Of a DNA stretch of 64,000 bases, positions 44,112 to 51,648 are shown in pieces. Origin of the DNA: Haloarchaeobius salinus (lineage in GTDB: Archaea > Halobacteriota > Halobacteria > Halobacteriales > Natrialbaceae); contig NZ_JANHAU010000006.1 in the NCBI RefSeq assembly GCF_024464185.1, positions 1-64,000 on the forward strand. Reading direction: 5' to 3'. A program made the position numbers and the translations under genes. Position 1 is the first letter of the stretch; the number at the start of each line of letters is the position of its first letter. The notes under the pieces are model-generated. The model made no database searches, was not told the origin of the DNA, and saw nothing but the letters and a program-made list of their open reading frames with translations.

Positions 44112-45203
44112 ATGCAACGCCGCCAACTCCTCCGAACGCTGCCCGGCCTCGCCCTCGCCGGTGCGGCGGGATGCCTCGGTGACGGTGGTAGCGAGGGCGA
44201 CGGTACCGAGACGCCGACGGCCACCGCGACCCCGACCGAGACCGAAACGCCGGTGACGGACGGCCCCGACGGCGTCTACGTCCAGTCCTTCCTCGAAGGG
44301 ATGGCGATGCCCGACTCGGGCATGGCGATGGCCGGCGACTACTCCTTCGCGCTGATGCTCGTGGTCCCCCACAACTTCTGGACGGTCACCGGCTCGGAAC
44401 TCTCCGCACACCGGCGCGAGGAGAGCCAGTCGGTCCACCTGATGGTGCAGGTCTGGGACGAGGAGACCGGCGTGGTCCTGCCCGAGTCCGGCATCAGCGT
44501 CGAGATCCTGCAGGACGGCGAGACCGTCAGCGAGGAGGTCATCTACCCGATGCTCTCCCAGCGCATGGGCTTTCACTACGGGGGGAACTTCACGCTCGAC
44601 GGCGACGGCAGCTACACCGCCCGCGTCTCCGCCAGCCCGCTGAACGCCGAACCCATGGGCTCGTTCGCCGGCCGGTTCGACGCCGAGGCCTCCGTGGACC
44701 TGCCGTTCGAGTACAACCAGGCGCTCCGCGACCAGATGACGGTCGAGGAGCTCGACCAGGCGGGCGACGCCGGGGCCATCCGTCCGATGGAGATGGAGAT
44801 GATGCCCACGGGTATCGCCGCTCCGGCCGAGGAGCTCCCCGGCGAGACCGTCGGCACCCAGCGCGTCGACGACGCCGACCTCCTGCTGAAGTACGCCGAG
44901 AACGAGCTCGCCGGCGACGCCGGCGCGTACCTCTACGTCTCCGCGCGGACGCCGTACAACGACCTCGTCCTCCCGATGATGTCGCTGGATGCGACGGTCA
45001 CGCGCGACGGCGACAGCGTCTACGACGACCAGCTGACCCGTGCCATCCACCCCGAACTCCAGTACCACTACGGCACGCGGGTCGACGGCATCGAGCCCGG
45101 CGACGAGGTCGAGGTCGAGGTCGTCACGCCGCCACAGGTCGGCCGGCACGAGGGCTACGAGACTGCCTTCCTGCAGATGGGCGGCGCGAGCTTCACGGTG
45201 TAG
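44112..45203 (+). CDS. Tat-exported lipoprotein, P19/Tpd-like metal-binding (DUF7350-type)
   Basis: A 363-aa protein with a Tat signal and lipobox: RRQLLRTLPGLALAGAAGC, lipidated Cys20, then a Thr-rich linker. The first domain reads YSFALMLVVPHNFWTVTG, VHLMVQVWDEETG and YPMLSQRMGFHYGGN, like P19/Tpd periplasmic iron or copper proteins. Met-rich stretches (GMAMPDSGMAMAG, MEMEMM) suggest Cu or Fe binding. It would sit outside the membrane. Metal and partner transporter are not established; no permease is adjacent. Confidence 0.72.
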   Translation: MQRRQLLRTLPGLALAGAAGCLGDGGSEGDGTETPTATATPTETETPVTDGPDGVYVQSFLEGMAMPDSGMAMAGDYSFALMLVVPHNFWTVTGSELSAHRREESQSVHLMVQVWDEETGVVLPESGISVEILQDGETVSEEVIYPMLSQRMGFHYGGNFTLDGDGSYTARVSASPLNAEPMGSFAGRFDAEASVDLPFEYNQALRDQMTVEELDQAGDAGAIRPMEMEMMPTGIAAPAEELPGETVGTQRVDDADLLLKYAENELAGDAGAYLYVSARTPYNDLVLPMMSLDATVTRDGDSVYDDQLTRAIHPELQYHYGTRVDGIEPGDEVEVEVVTPPQVGRHEGYETAFLQMGGASFTV

Positions 45204-45240
45204 CGACAGTTCTTTCCCGGCGGCTTCCCCACGCAAACAC

Positions 45241-46224
45241 ATGCGCAGAGCACTCGCCCTCCTGCTCGCGTTCGCGATGGTCGCGTCGCTGGTTGCGACG
45301 CCCGTCGCGGCTCACGGGAGCCACGTCAGAGCGGACCCGCAGGTCTCCGACGACGGGACCATCGTGGTGGAATCGATGTTCTCGGTGAACGGTGGCTACC
45401 TCGTCGTCCACCAGGACCAGGGCGACCAGCCCGGCCGACCGGTCGGGGTCGCCGACATCGAGAGCGGTGCCCACTCGAACTACGGGATACAGATCGACCA
45501 GCAGTACTGGGACGAACACGAGGGGAACCGGACGTACTGGCTCGTCCTGCACCGCGACCAGAACCCCGACGACGGCGGGTTCGACCCGATGGTCGACAGC
45601 GCCGTCACGGGACTCCACGGGAGCTTCGTCGCCGCCCGCATCCCCGTCGAGAAGAGCACCGACGGCCCGGCCCGCGTCCTGGCCGCCGAGTACAACGGCC
45701 AGCGCATCGACTCGCCGTCGGTGACGCTCTCGCGCGTCCAGTTGAACCAGCCCGGCTACGTGGTGCTCCAGCGGGTCGAGAGCGGTGCGCCGGCCGACGT
45801 GATCGGCACCCGCGCACTCGAACCGGGAACCTACGACGACCTGTCCATCGACATCGACGACTCGCTGTTCGAATCGACGGACGTCGACGGCACCCAGAGC
45901 ATCGCGGCGACGCTGCACACGTCCGACGGCGACGGCTCCTTCGAGACCGGCAGCGACGCGGTCGTCGCTCCCGACGGCCAGCCCGTCAGGACGTTCTTCA
46001 GCTTCTCGAAGGTGGCGAACGCGTCGGCGACCACACAGCCCCTCATCAACACGCCCGACGGCACCCAGCAGCAGACCCCCGCCGCCACGTCGGCCCCGAG
46101 CGAGACGGCGGTCACAGCGACCGAGACGGAAGCGTCGACCGGATCGACCCCCGGTTTCGGCGTGGTCGCCACGCTGATCGGGACGCTGCTCGCCGTGCTC
46201 GCGGTTCGCCGTCACCGTCGCTGA
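45241..46224 (+). CDS. PGF-CTERM surface protein with DUF7282-like domains
   Basis: A 327-aa secreted protein. An N-terminal signal peptide (LALLLAFAMVASLVATPVAA) is followed by two similar beta modules (GGYLVVHQDQGDQPGRPVG and PGYVVLQRVESGAPADVIG, each continuing with a predicted-acidic half), then a Thr/Ala-rich linker and the PGF motif with TM helix and RRHRR. It should be processed by archaeosortase A. It follows the P19-like lipoprotein by 37 nt and may be co-transcribed. Confidence 0.8.
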   Translation: MRRALALLLAFAMVASLVATPVAAHGSHVRADPQVSDDGTIVVESMFSVNGGYLVVHQDQGDQPGRPVGVADIESGAHSNYGIQIDQQYWDEHEGNRTYWLVLHRDQNPDDGGFDPMVDSAVTGLHGSFVAARIPVEKSTDGPARVLAAEYNGQRIDSPSVTLSRVQLNQPGYVVLQRVESGAPADVIGTRALEPGTYDDLSIDIDDSLFESTDVDGTQSIAATLHTSDGDGSFETGSDAVVAPDGQPVRTFFSFSKVANASATTQPLINTPDGTQQQTPAATSAPSETAVTATETEASTGSTPGFGVVATLIGTLLAVLAVRRHRR

Positions 46225-46302
46225 GCGTCGCTCATCCGGTACGTGGAGCCGGCGGTCGTTCCTCACCGACGGTCGTCGTCCGGGTGAGCACACAGCTATT
46301 TG

Positions 46303-46542
46303 ATGGCGGTCGCCCAACGACGCGACGTGTCGAACAAACCGGGACTGGTCGCGTTGCGCGGGGCGCTGGCGAACTGGCGGCGGAACGCCGTCGCTCTCGT
46401 CCTCGTCGCGGTCCCGTTCGGACTCGCGCTCGTCGCCGGTTCGCGGGTCGCGCTGTACGGTGCCGCACTCGCCGCGTTCGTGGTCTGGATGGGCTGGTTC
46501 GTGCTGACGGCGGTCGACTGGCTGGAGCGGGCCGACTTCTGA
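46303..46542 (+). CDS. Small two-TM membrane protein, 79 aa
   Basis: The frame encodes a charged N terminus and two TM helices (VALVLVAVPFGLALVAGS and LYGAALAAFVVWMGWFVL). Start may be ATG 46303 or GTG 46327 (MSNKPGL). No family is recognised. Confidence 0.65.
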   Translation: MAVAQRRDVSNKPGLVALRGALANWRRNAVALVLVAVPFGLALVAGSRVALYGAALAAFVVWMGWFVLTAVDWLERADF

Positions 46543-46614
46543 GGCCCCGACGGGGGGAGTGGAGATCTGCCGGGGACCGAACGATTCTACTCGCTGCCCG
46601 ACGCAGTAAGCACA

Positions 46615-47295
46615 ATGCGAGAGACACTCGTCGACCTCCTGGCCGGGAACGCCGAGCACGCAGGTGCGTTCGGGGACCGGTTCGACGACGTGCAGGACGC
46701 ACAGCATCCGGACGCGGTGACGGTCTGCTGTTCGGATTCTCGCGTCCTTCAGGACCACGTCTGGTGCAACGACCAGCCCGGACGGCTCTTCACCTGCGGG
46801 AACATCGGGAACCGCGTGGTTCAGGAGGGCGACGCGGGGCCGGTCGTGTCGGGCGACGTGCTCTACCCGCTCGTACACACGGGCACCGAGGTGGCGGTCG
46901 TCGTCGGCCACACCGGCTGTGGCGCGGTGACAGCGACGTACGACGCGCTGACCGAGGGCATCGACGAACCGTCGGGGATCGAGGCCTGCGTCTCCCTGCT
47001 CGCGGCCGAGCTCGAGTCCGGTGTCGAGTCCCTCCCCGACGACCTCGGCCGCGTCGACGCGGTCAACCATCTCGTCGAGTACAACGTCGACCGGCAGGTC
47101 GAGTTCCTGCTCGGGAGCGAGGACGTGCCCGACGACGTGACGGCCGTCGGCGTCGTCTACGACTTCCAGGACGTGTACACCGACCGTCGCGGCGAGGTCC
47201 ACGTGGTCAACGTCGACGGCGAGCGCGACGTGGCGGCCCTGCGTGCGGCGCACCCCGAGGTCGCGGATCGGATCCGGCGGCGCTGGTCGTACTGA
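46615..47295 (+). CDS. Beta-class carbonic anhydrase
   Basis: A 226-aa zinc enzyme for CO2/bicarbonate interconversion. The ligand motif CxDSR is C39-S-D41-S-R43 and HxxC is H99/C102 (VVVGHTGCGAV). FTCGNIGNRV is also family-typical. No signal peptide, so cytoplasmic. Confidence 0.93.
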   Translation: MRETLVDLLAGNAEHAGAFGDRFDDVQDAQHPDAVTVCCSDSRVLQDHVWCNDQPGRLFTCGNIGNRVVQEGDAGPVVSGDVLYPLVHTGTEVAVVVGHTGCGAVTATYDALTEGIDEPSGIEACVSLLAAELESGVESLPDDLGRVDAVNHLVEYNVDRQVEFLLGSEDVPDDVTAVGVVYDFQDVYTDRRGEVHVVNVDGERDVAALRAAHPEVADRIRRRWSY

Positions 47296-47384
47296 CCCGC
47301 ACGCGAGCGGCTCGGAAGCTGACGAGTATCCTGTAACATCGCTTAACCCCGTGCCCGTCGTAGTTCTACGCTGGTGACAGACAC

Positions 47385-47666
47385 ATGGAGAAGAACGTCG
47401 GCGGTTACGACCGCCTCGCCAGACTCGTGTTCGGACCGGCACTGCTCGTCGTCGGTGCCGCCGGACTGGCCGGCGTCCTGCCCATCGCGTCCGGGACGCC
47501 CGGACTCCTCGTCGCCGGGGCGCTGTTCGTCGTCGGGGCGGTGCTCCTCGTGACCGGGGTGACCCAGCAGTGCGTGCTGAACCGGCTCCTCGGCTTCGAC
47601 TCGTACGGGGAGGGCGGCGAGACCACCCCGGAATCCGACCGGGCCGGCTCGGAGACGAGTCGCTGA
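47385..47666 (+). CDS. DUF2892 (YgaP-like) membrane protein, 93 aa
   Basis: The N terminus MEKNVGGYDRLARLVFGPAL and two TM helices ending QQCVLNRLLGFDSYG match the DUF2892 family, whose members often accompany sulfur or rhodanese proteins. No rhodanese is adjacent here. An acidic tail follows. From 47667 to 47861 no gene is seen. Confidence 0.82.
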   Translation: MEKNVGGYDRLARLVFGPALLVVGAAGLAGVLPIASGTPGLLVAGALFVVGAVLLVTGVTQQCVLNRLLGFDSYGEGGETTPESDRAGSETSR

Positions 47667-47841
47667 GTGGTCCACCAGCTTGCCACGCCACTGTGGCGAC
47701 GGGGACACAGCAGCGAGGGGACGCCGGTGCACCGGCGGACCGTCTGCGGCGGGCTGTCCACCCGGGTCTCGACGTCGTGCTCCCGTGAGCAGCGGTGCGC
47801 TGTACCGCCGCTCCGAAGCCCGTTCATCCTGTACCGGTGAT

Positions 47842-47849
47842 TATATTTA
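47842..47849 (+). promoter_or_regulatory. TATA-like box of the RDD gene
   Basis: TATATTTA at 47842-47849 lies about 15-20 nt before the GTG at 47862, so the transcript may begin near or within the annotated start, and the in-frame TTG at 47874 is an alternative first codon. Confidence 0.35.
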
Positions 47850-47861
47850 GCACAACGATTA

Positions 47862-48575
47862 GTGAGTATTACCTTGACTGATAAACAGAGCGACGGACGG
47901 GACACACCCACCGGAACGGAGCGTTCCCGACGGACGGACGAACGGAAGCCATCAGGGCAGGAACGGGACGTTGCACCGGGAGCGCGCACCGACCAGCGGA
48001 ACCGCGCGGAGGACCGGACCGGCGACCCTGCAGGACGAGCGGCCACGGAGGGTCGAGAACGGCGGACAGCACACCAACCGACCGGTTCCACGGGGTCTGA
48101 CGGCACCGACGTCCTCGGCGAGCGGATCGCTGCGGAGCTCATCGACAACACGATCCTGTTCGTGCTCTACGTGGGCGTCACCATCGTGTTCGGCGGGCTC
48201 AGTCTCGTCGCCAGTGGCGCGTCGGAGGTGCTCGGGAGTGGTGGCATCATCGCCACCTTCCTCCTGGCACCGCTGTCGCTGTTCCTCTACAACTTCGGCC
48301 TGGAGGGGTGGTGGGACGGCCAGACCCTCGGGAAGAAGGCACTCGGTCTGAAGGTGGTGCAGGACGACGGCCGACCGGTGACCCCGCTCAAGGCGGGCAT
48401 CCGAGCGATCCCGATCTTCGTCGCGGTCCTCGGGAGCATCGGTGCGTTCATCTTCGCGGCCCAGCTCGCGGTCGGTCTGGTGGTCATGGCCGTCACGGAC
48501 GACAACCAGCGACTCTTCGACATCCTCGCCGGCACGGTCGTCGTCGACGAAGACGCGGTGTCGGTCCCCACGTAG
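47862..48575 (+). CDS. RDD-family membrane protein
   Basis: A 237-aa protein with a long, charged, disordered N-terminal stretch (about 80 residues rich in Arg, Asp, Thr) and a C-terminal RDD domain of three TM helices. GERIAAELIDNTILFVLYVG, WDGQTLGKKALGLKVV and FDILAGTVVV are the family signatures; the canonical R-D-D appears as R..A-E-LID. Start is GTG 47862 or a nearby alternative. Role unknown. Confidence 0.78.
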   Translation: MSITLTDKQSDGRDTPTGTERSRRTDERKPSGQERDVAPGARTDQRNRAEDRTGDPAGRAATEGRERRTAHQPTGSTGSDGTDVLGERIAAELIDNTILFVLYVGVTIVFGGLSLVASGASEVLGSGGIIATFLLAPLSLFLYNFGLEGWWDGQTLGKKALGLKVVQDDGRPVTPLKAGIRAIPIFVAVLGSIGAFIFAAQLAVGLVVMAVTDDNQRLFDILAGTVVVDEDAVSVPT

Positions 48576-48621
48576 ACGGACACGTGTCTGAGACGACTCC
48601 CCCGGTCCTCACCGGTGCTCC

Positions 48622-48641
48622 CGCTGCTCCACCTTGTTCAG
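48622..48641 (+). repeat. Direct repeat, outer copy of the aroQ 3' end
   Basis: This 20-mer matches 49414-49433 at 18 of 20 positions, in the same orientation. On the minus strand it lies in codons for LNKVEQRE followed by HR and TGA (48609-48611), that is a GC-rich, probably original, chorismate mutase C terminus now detached from its gene. Confidence 0.7.
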
Positions 48642-48709
48642 GTCGCAGACTGACGTTACGGATTTTGCGTATTTTGCCGCTGTACCAAGTATCTGGAGCT
48701 TGAGTGGGG

Positions 48710-49340
48710 TTAGAGAGCGCCCCAGATAGCGAGTAACCCGAACCCAACGATGACTGCACCCGCCAGTTGGTTCACTCGACGCATGACTGAACGTGTGAAC
48801 CGCGAACGGAAGAGGCTCACACCGCCACTCAAGGCGAGCCACCAGAGCGCCGAGCCAAGGAAGACACCACCGACCAATACGGCTGCCTCGGAATAGTCCC
48901 CTGACACACCGACCCCTAATCCGGTGAAGATCCCGACGAAAGCGATGATGGTCACTGGATTAGTTATCGTCAGCAGGAACGTCGAACCGTAGTCTCTAGC
49001 GAGCCCCTGCACGTCCGAGGTGGACACTACTGTCTCTGCTGGCTCGGCACGGAGAGACCGTATGCCGAGATACAACAGAAGGAGTCCGCCTCCGATTCGA
49101 ATACCTGTCCGGTGATCAAGCAGGAGCGCCGAAAGCACCGTGATTCCAAACCCTGCAATCGACCCGTACACGGCGTCCGCGGAAGCGGCCCCGAGTCCAC
49201 TAACGAACCCCGAGAGGCGGCCTTTAGAAAGCGTTCGCTGGATGCACAGGACTCCGATCGGGCCGACCGGGGCCGCAATCGAGAATCCCAGAACGATGCC
49301 CTGAATCAGGATGTCGATTGTCGTTGTCGTTAATACGCAT
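48710..49340 (-). pseudogene. LysE/RhtB-family exporter gene with broken or unusual start
   Basis: The frame 49333-48710 encodes a typical LysE protein of about 205 aa: GIVLGFSIAAPVGPIGVLCI, then LLLLYLGIRSLRA and LLTITNPVTIIAFVGIF, with about six TM helices. No ATG, GTG or TTG occurs in this frame before the first TM helix, because an in-frame TGA lies at 49340-49342. The expected leaderless start ATG 49338-49340 is one base out of frame. A single-base change has probably broken it, unless a rare start codon is used. Composition is AT-richer than host genes. Confidence 0.65.
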
Positions 49341-49366
49341 CACCTCACGACTGTTCGGAGGTGGGT

Positions 49367-49373
49367 ATCATCT
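49367..49373 (-). promoter_or_regulatory. TATA box of the LysE-type gene
   Basis: Read on the minus strand, TATTTAG lies about 27 nt upstream of GTG-ATG at 49343-49338. This predicts a leaderless start at that ATG, which is out of frame with the transporter. Confidence 0.45.
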
Positions 49374-49400
49374 AAATACATTCCGAAGGTGTGAGACATG

Positions 49401-49706
49401 CTACCTATTGTTACGCTGTTCGACCTTGTTCAGTTCGATGAGCAGCCGGAAGATGGCCTTGACGAGGTTGGCGTCGACCTCGAAGCGTTCGGCGTTCTCC
49501 CCCGCGCGGTCCATCACCGCCTGCTCCTGCTGTTCGTCGGTGGTCGGCAGGCCCTCATCGGCTTTGACCTGCGCGATGGTGTCTGCGACGTACGTCCGTC
49601 TCGCGATGAGTTCGACGAGGTCGCGGTCTATCTCCTCGATCTCTCCGCGGAGTTCGTCGAGGGTCATGTCGTCCGGCAGCCGGTCTGTCGTGTCGTCGTG
49701 TGCCAT
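49401..49706 (-). CDS. Chorismate mutase (AroQ type)
   Basis: A 101-aa helical AroQ-fold enzyme converting chorismate to prephenate. DELRGEIEEIDRDLVELIARR and the helix VKADEGLPTTDEQQE followed by a final ANLVKAIFRLLIELNKVEQ carry the active-site Arg, Lys and Gln positions. Its start lies 43 nt inside the shikimate kinase gene. The last residues RNNR with AT-rich codons appear to have been replaced by an insert; the probable original end (REHR) is found at 48609-48641. Confidence 0.88.
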   Translation of the reverse strand: MAHDDTTDRLPDDMTLDELRGEIEEIDRDLVELIARRTYVADTIAQVKADEGLPTTDEQQEQAVMDRAGENAERFEVDANLVKAIFRLLIELNKVEQRNNR

Positions 49707-50545
49707 GTGGTTCCGTCTCTCTCGTTCCAGTGTCCTGCGAGCGATTCGAGCGCGTCGGGGCTCCCGACGGCGACGTAGCTGGGGCCGGTTCCCGACAGCG
49801 AGACGCCGTCGACGGCCGGCATCCCCTCCAGCAGCGGCTCCGTCGGGAAGCCCAGCGCGCCACAGAAGGCGAAGCCGTTCACCGTCATCGCCTCGCCGTA
49901 GCGGCCGTCGAGGGCGAGGTCGGCGACGAGGTCCGCGAGCGGGGCGACCCGTCTGCAGCGCTCGACGTCGGCGTCGGCGCTGAACGCCTGCGCGTCGGGC
50001 CACCAGACGAGCACGTCCCAGTCGACGACCTCGTGGCTGAGGAGCTCGTCGCGCTCGTTGTCGGTGACGGTGACGCCGCCGAGCATGCTCGCGCTGGCGT
50101 CGTCGAACGCGCCCGTCACGGTGACGCCGGCGTCGCGTGCGGCTCGGACGCCGATGCGGCAGGCCTCGAGCGGGTCGGGCTCGACGCCGAGTGCGTCGGC
50201 GGTCGCCACGACGGTCGCGTTCGCCGCCGCGCTCGAGCTCTTGAGGCCGGCGGCCATCGGCACCTCGCTCTCCGTGCGGACCGTCGCGCCGACGGCACCG
50301 TCACCGTCGTCCCGCTCGTCGCCGCTCCCGCCCCACTCCGCGACCGCGAGTTCGGCGCAGCGTTCGACGAGGTCGGTGTCGGCGTCGGGTGCGTCCGCAA
50401 TCTCTCCCCAGAACTCGCCGGTCGCGTCGAGGTCGACCGTCGCGGTCGTCTCGAGGTCGATGGCGAAGGCGGAGCCTCGTCCGGTCGCGAGCGCGTTGAG
50501 TACCGTCCCCGCGGCGGGGGCGACGGCGCGGCCCTGGCCGTCCAT
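49664..50545 (-). CDS. aroK: Shikimate kinase, archaeal GHMP type
   Basis: A 293-aa GHMP-family kinase, not the bacterial P-loop AroK. VPMAAGLKSSSAAANATVVA is the ATP-binding motif 2 and LSGTGPSYVAVG is motif 3. ATG 50545 (MDGQGRAVAPAAGTVLNAL) is chosen; an extension to 50593 is weaker. It overlaps the chorismate mutase gene by 43 nt in another frame, so the two aromatic amino-acid genes are coupled. Confidence 0.92.
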   Translation of the reverse strand: MDGQGRAVAPAAGTVLNALATGRGSAFAIDLETTATVDLDATGEFWGEIADAPDADTDLVERCAELAVAEWGGSGDERDDGDGAVGATVRTESEVPMAAGLKSSSAAANATVVATADALGVEPDPLEACRIGVRAARDAGVTVTGAFDDASASMLGGVTVTDNERDELLSHEVVDWDVLVWWPDAQAFSADADVERCRRVAPLADLVADLALDGRYGEAMTVNGFAFCGALGFPTEPLLEGMPAVDGVSLSGTGPSYVAVGSPDALESLAGHWNERDGTTWHTTTRQTGCRTT

Positions 50546-50692
50546 GGTCGACCGGATGACGAGGGGGAACTTGGCGGTTGTGGTGCTCCCCAAACCTGCC
50601 GGACCGATGGTAGTTCGTGCCGAGCTACCCCCCGTCGATACCGCCGTCCCGTCATCGCGTCGCTTTTGCCCGCCGCCGAACTACTCGCCATC

Positions 50693-51112
50693 ATGAGCAA
50701 CCGGAGCGACATCGCGCCGAGCACGCTCGGCGTCGAACTGCAGGAGGGCGGCGTCGTCGTCGAGTACACCGACGGCCGGGAGACGTTCTACAACGGCGTC
50801 CCCCAGAGGAAGGAGGAGTCGGTTCGCTGCCCGCCGGGCAAGCACGTCCAGATCCTCGTCACCGACCCGACCGAGACGGAGGGCGTCATGCTGTACGTCA
50901 ACGACCGCAAGACCCACGACGACATCCTCGAGTCGACGGGCGTCGGCCGTGTCATCCTCGACCCCGGCGAGGCGGAGGAGGTGTTCCCGGGCGTCACCGC
51001 CCGCGCCGACGGCTACGCGGTCGTCGTCGAGGCCGACCCCGAGCAGGCTCGCGGCCGGGTCTTCGTCTTCGCCGAGGACGAGATGAGCGAGCACTCCTAC
51101 GAGGTCGTCTGA
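50693..51112 (+). CDS. Conserved haloarchaeal protein (DUF5796-like), 139 aa
   Basis: The acidic soluble protein starts MSNRSDIAPSTLGVELQEGG and ends VFVFAEDEMSEHSYEVV, with VLVTDPTETEGVMLYVNDR in the middle. I recognise the pattern as the haloarchaeal DUF5796 family; its function is unknown. Its TGA overlaps the ATG of the next gene (TGATG), so the two are coupled. Confidence 0.75.
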   Translation: MSNRSDIAPSTLGVELQEGGVVVEYTDGRETFYNGVPQRKEESVRCPPGKHVQILVTDPTETEGVMLYVNDRKTHDDILESTGVGRVILDPGEAEEVFPGVTARADGYAVVVEADPEQARGRVFVFAEDEMSEHSYEVV

Positions 51113-51354
51113 TGCCGCTCCAGCGTCGCTGGGAGCCGTTCGAGCGAAAGACGGTGGGCTCCGCCCCGGACCGCCTCGGCGTGTACGAACTCGGAGACCC
51201 GGACGGAACCGTCGTCGAGGTGGGCCACGGCGTCCTCCGCGACGAGCTCAAGGACGCGCTGGCGTACCGCGACGCCGCGAAGGTGCGCTGGACGACCGTC
51301 CAGACGCGCGAGCAGGCCGCCGACCTCGCGGCCGAGCACGAGTCGAAGCTCTGA
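51112..51354 (+). CDS. Small conserved haloarchaeal protein (DUF7508-like), 80 aa
   Basis: RWEPFERKTVGSAPDRLGVY followed by ELGDPDGTVVEVG and a helical second half (ELKDALAYRDAAKVRWTTVQ) fit what I recall of DUF7508, with a GIY-YIG-like opening (GVYELGD) but without clear catalytic residues. It overlaps the upstream gene by one base. Function unknown. Confidence 0.7.
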   Translation: MPLQRRWEPFERKTVGSAPDRLGVYELGDPDGTVVEVGHGVLRDELKDALAYRDAAKVRWTTVQTREQAADLAAEHESKL

Positions 51355-51360
51355 GCCGGG

Positions 51361-51495
51361 CTACTGGATGTACGACGGGTCCTCCCCGTCACAGTCCGCC
51401 TCGTGCATCCTGGCGTCGTCCCGGTCGTCGAACAGCAGGCCGCAGTCCTCGCACTCGTACCAGGTCTCGCCGTCTCGCTGTGTCGTGGCGACCAT
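51361..51495 (-). CDS. Small zinc-finger protein (DUF7128-like), 44 aa
   Basis: The product has WYECEDCGLLFDDRDDARMH followed by EADC, a C2HC-type zinc knuckle, and ends DPSYIQ. The pattern matches haloarchaeal DUF7128 proteins as I recall them. ATG 51495 gives the compact form; the longer open frame upstream looks non-coding. It is convergent with the preceding gene and divergent from cdc48. Confidence 0.72.
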   Translation of the reverse strand: MVATTQRDGETWYECEDCGLLFDDRDDARMHEADCDGEDPSYIQ

Positions 51496-51648
51496 GGTCG
51501 AGACAACGACGGCGAGATTCTTCCGTGTTTTCCCGCCCGTCGGTCCGTCGTCCCGAGGGGTCCTGCAACCGGCCTCCGGCACGACGGACGGCATCCGACA
51601 CACCCGAGAGGGACAATTCTCAAGAGCGTCCGACCGAAAGCAATCGAC

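Noticed and set aside
45193-47691. 832-codon open frame on the minus strand across the PGF-CTERM, carbonic anhydrase and DUF2892 genes
   Set aside because: It spans several unrelated genes recognised on the other strand by clear motifs, so it is a shadow.
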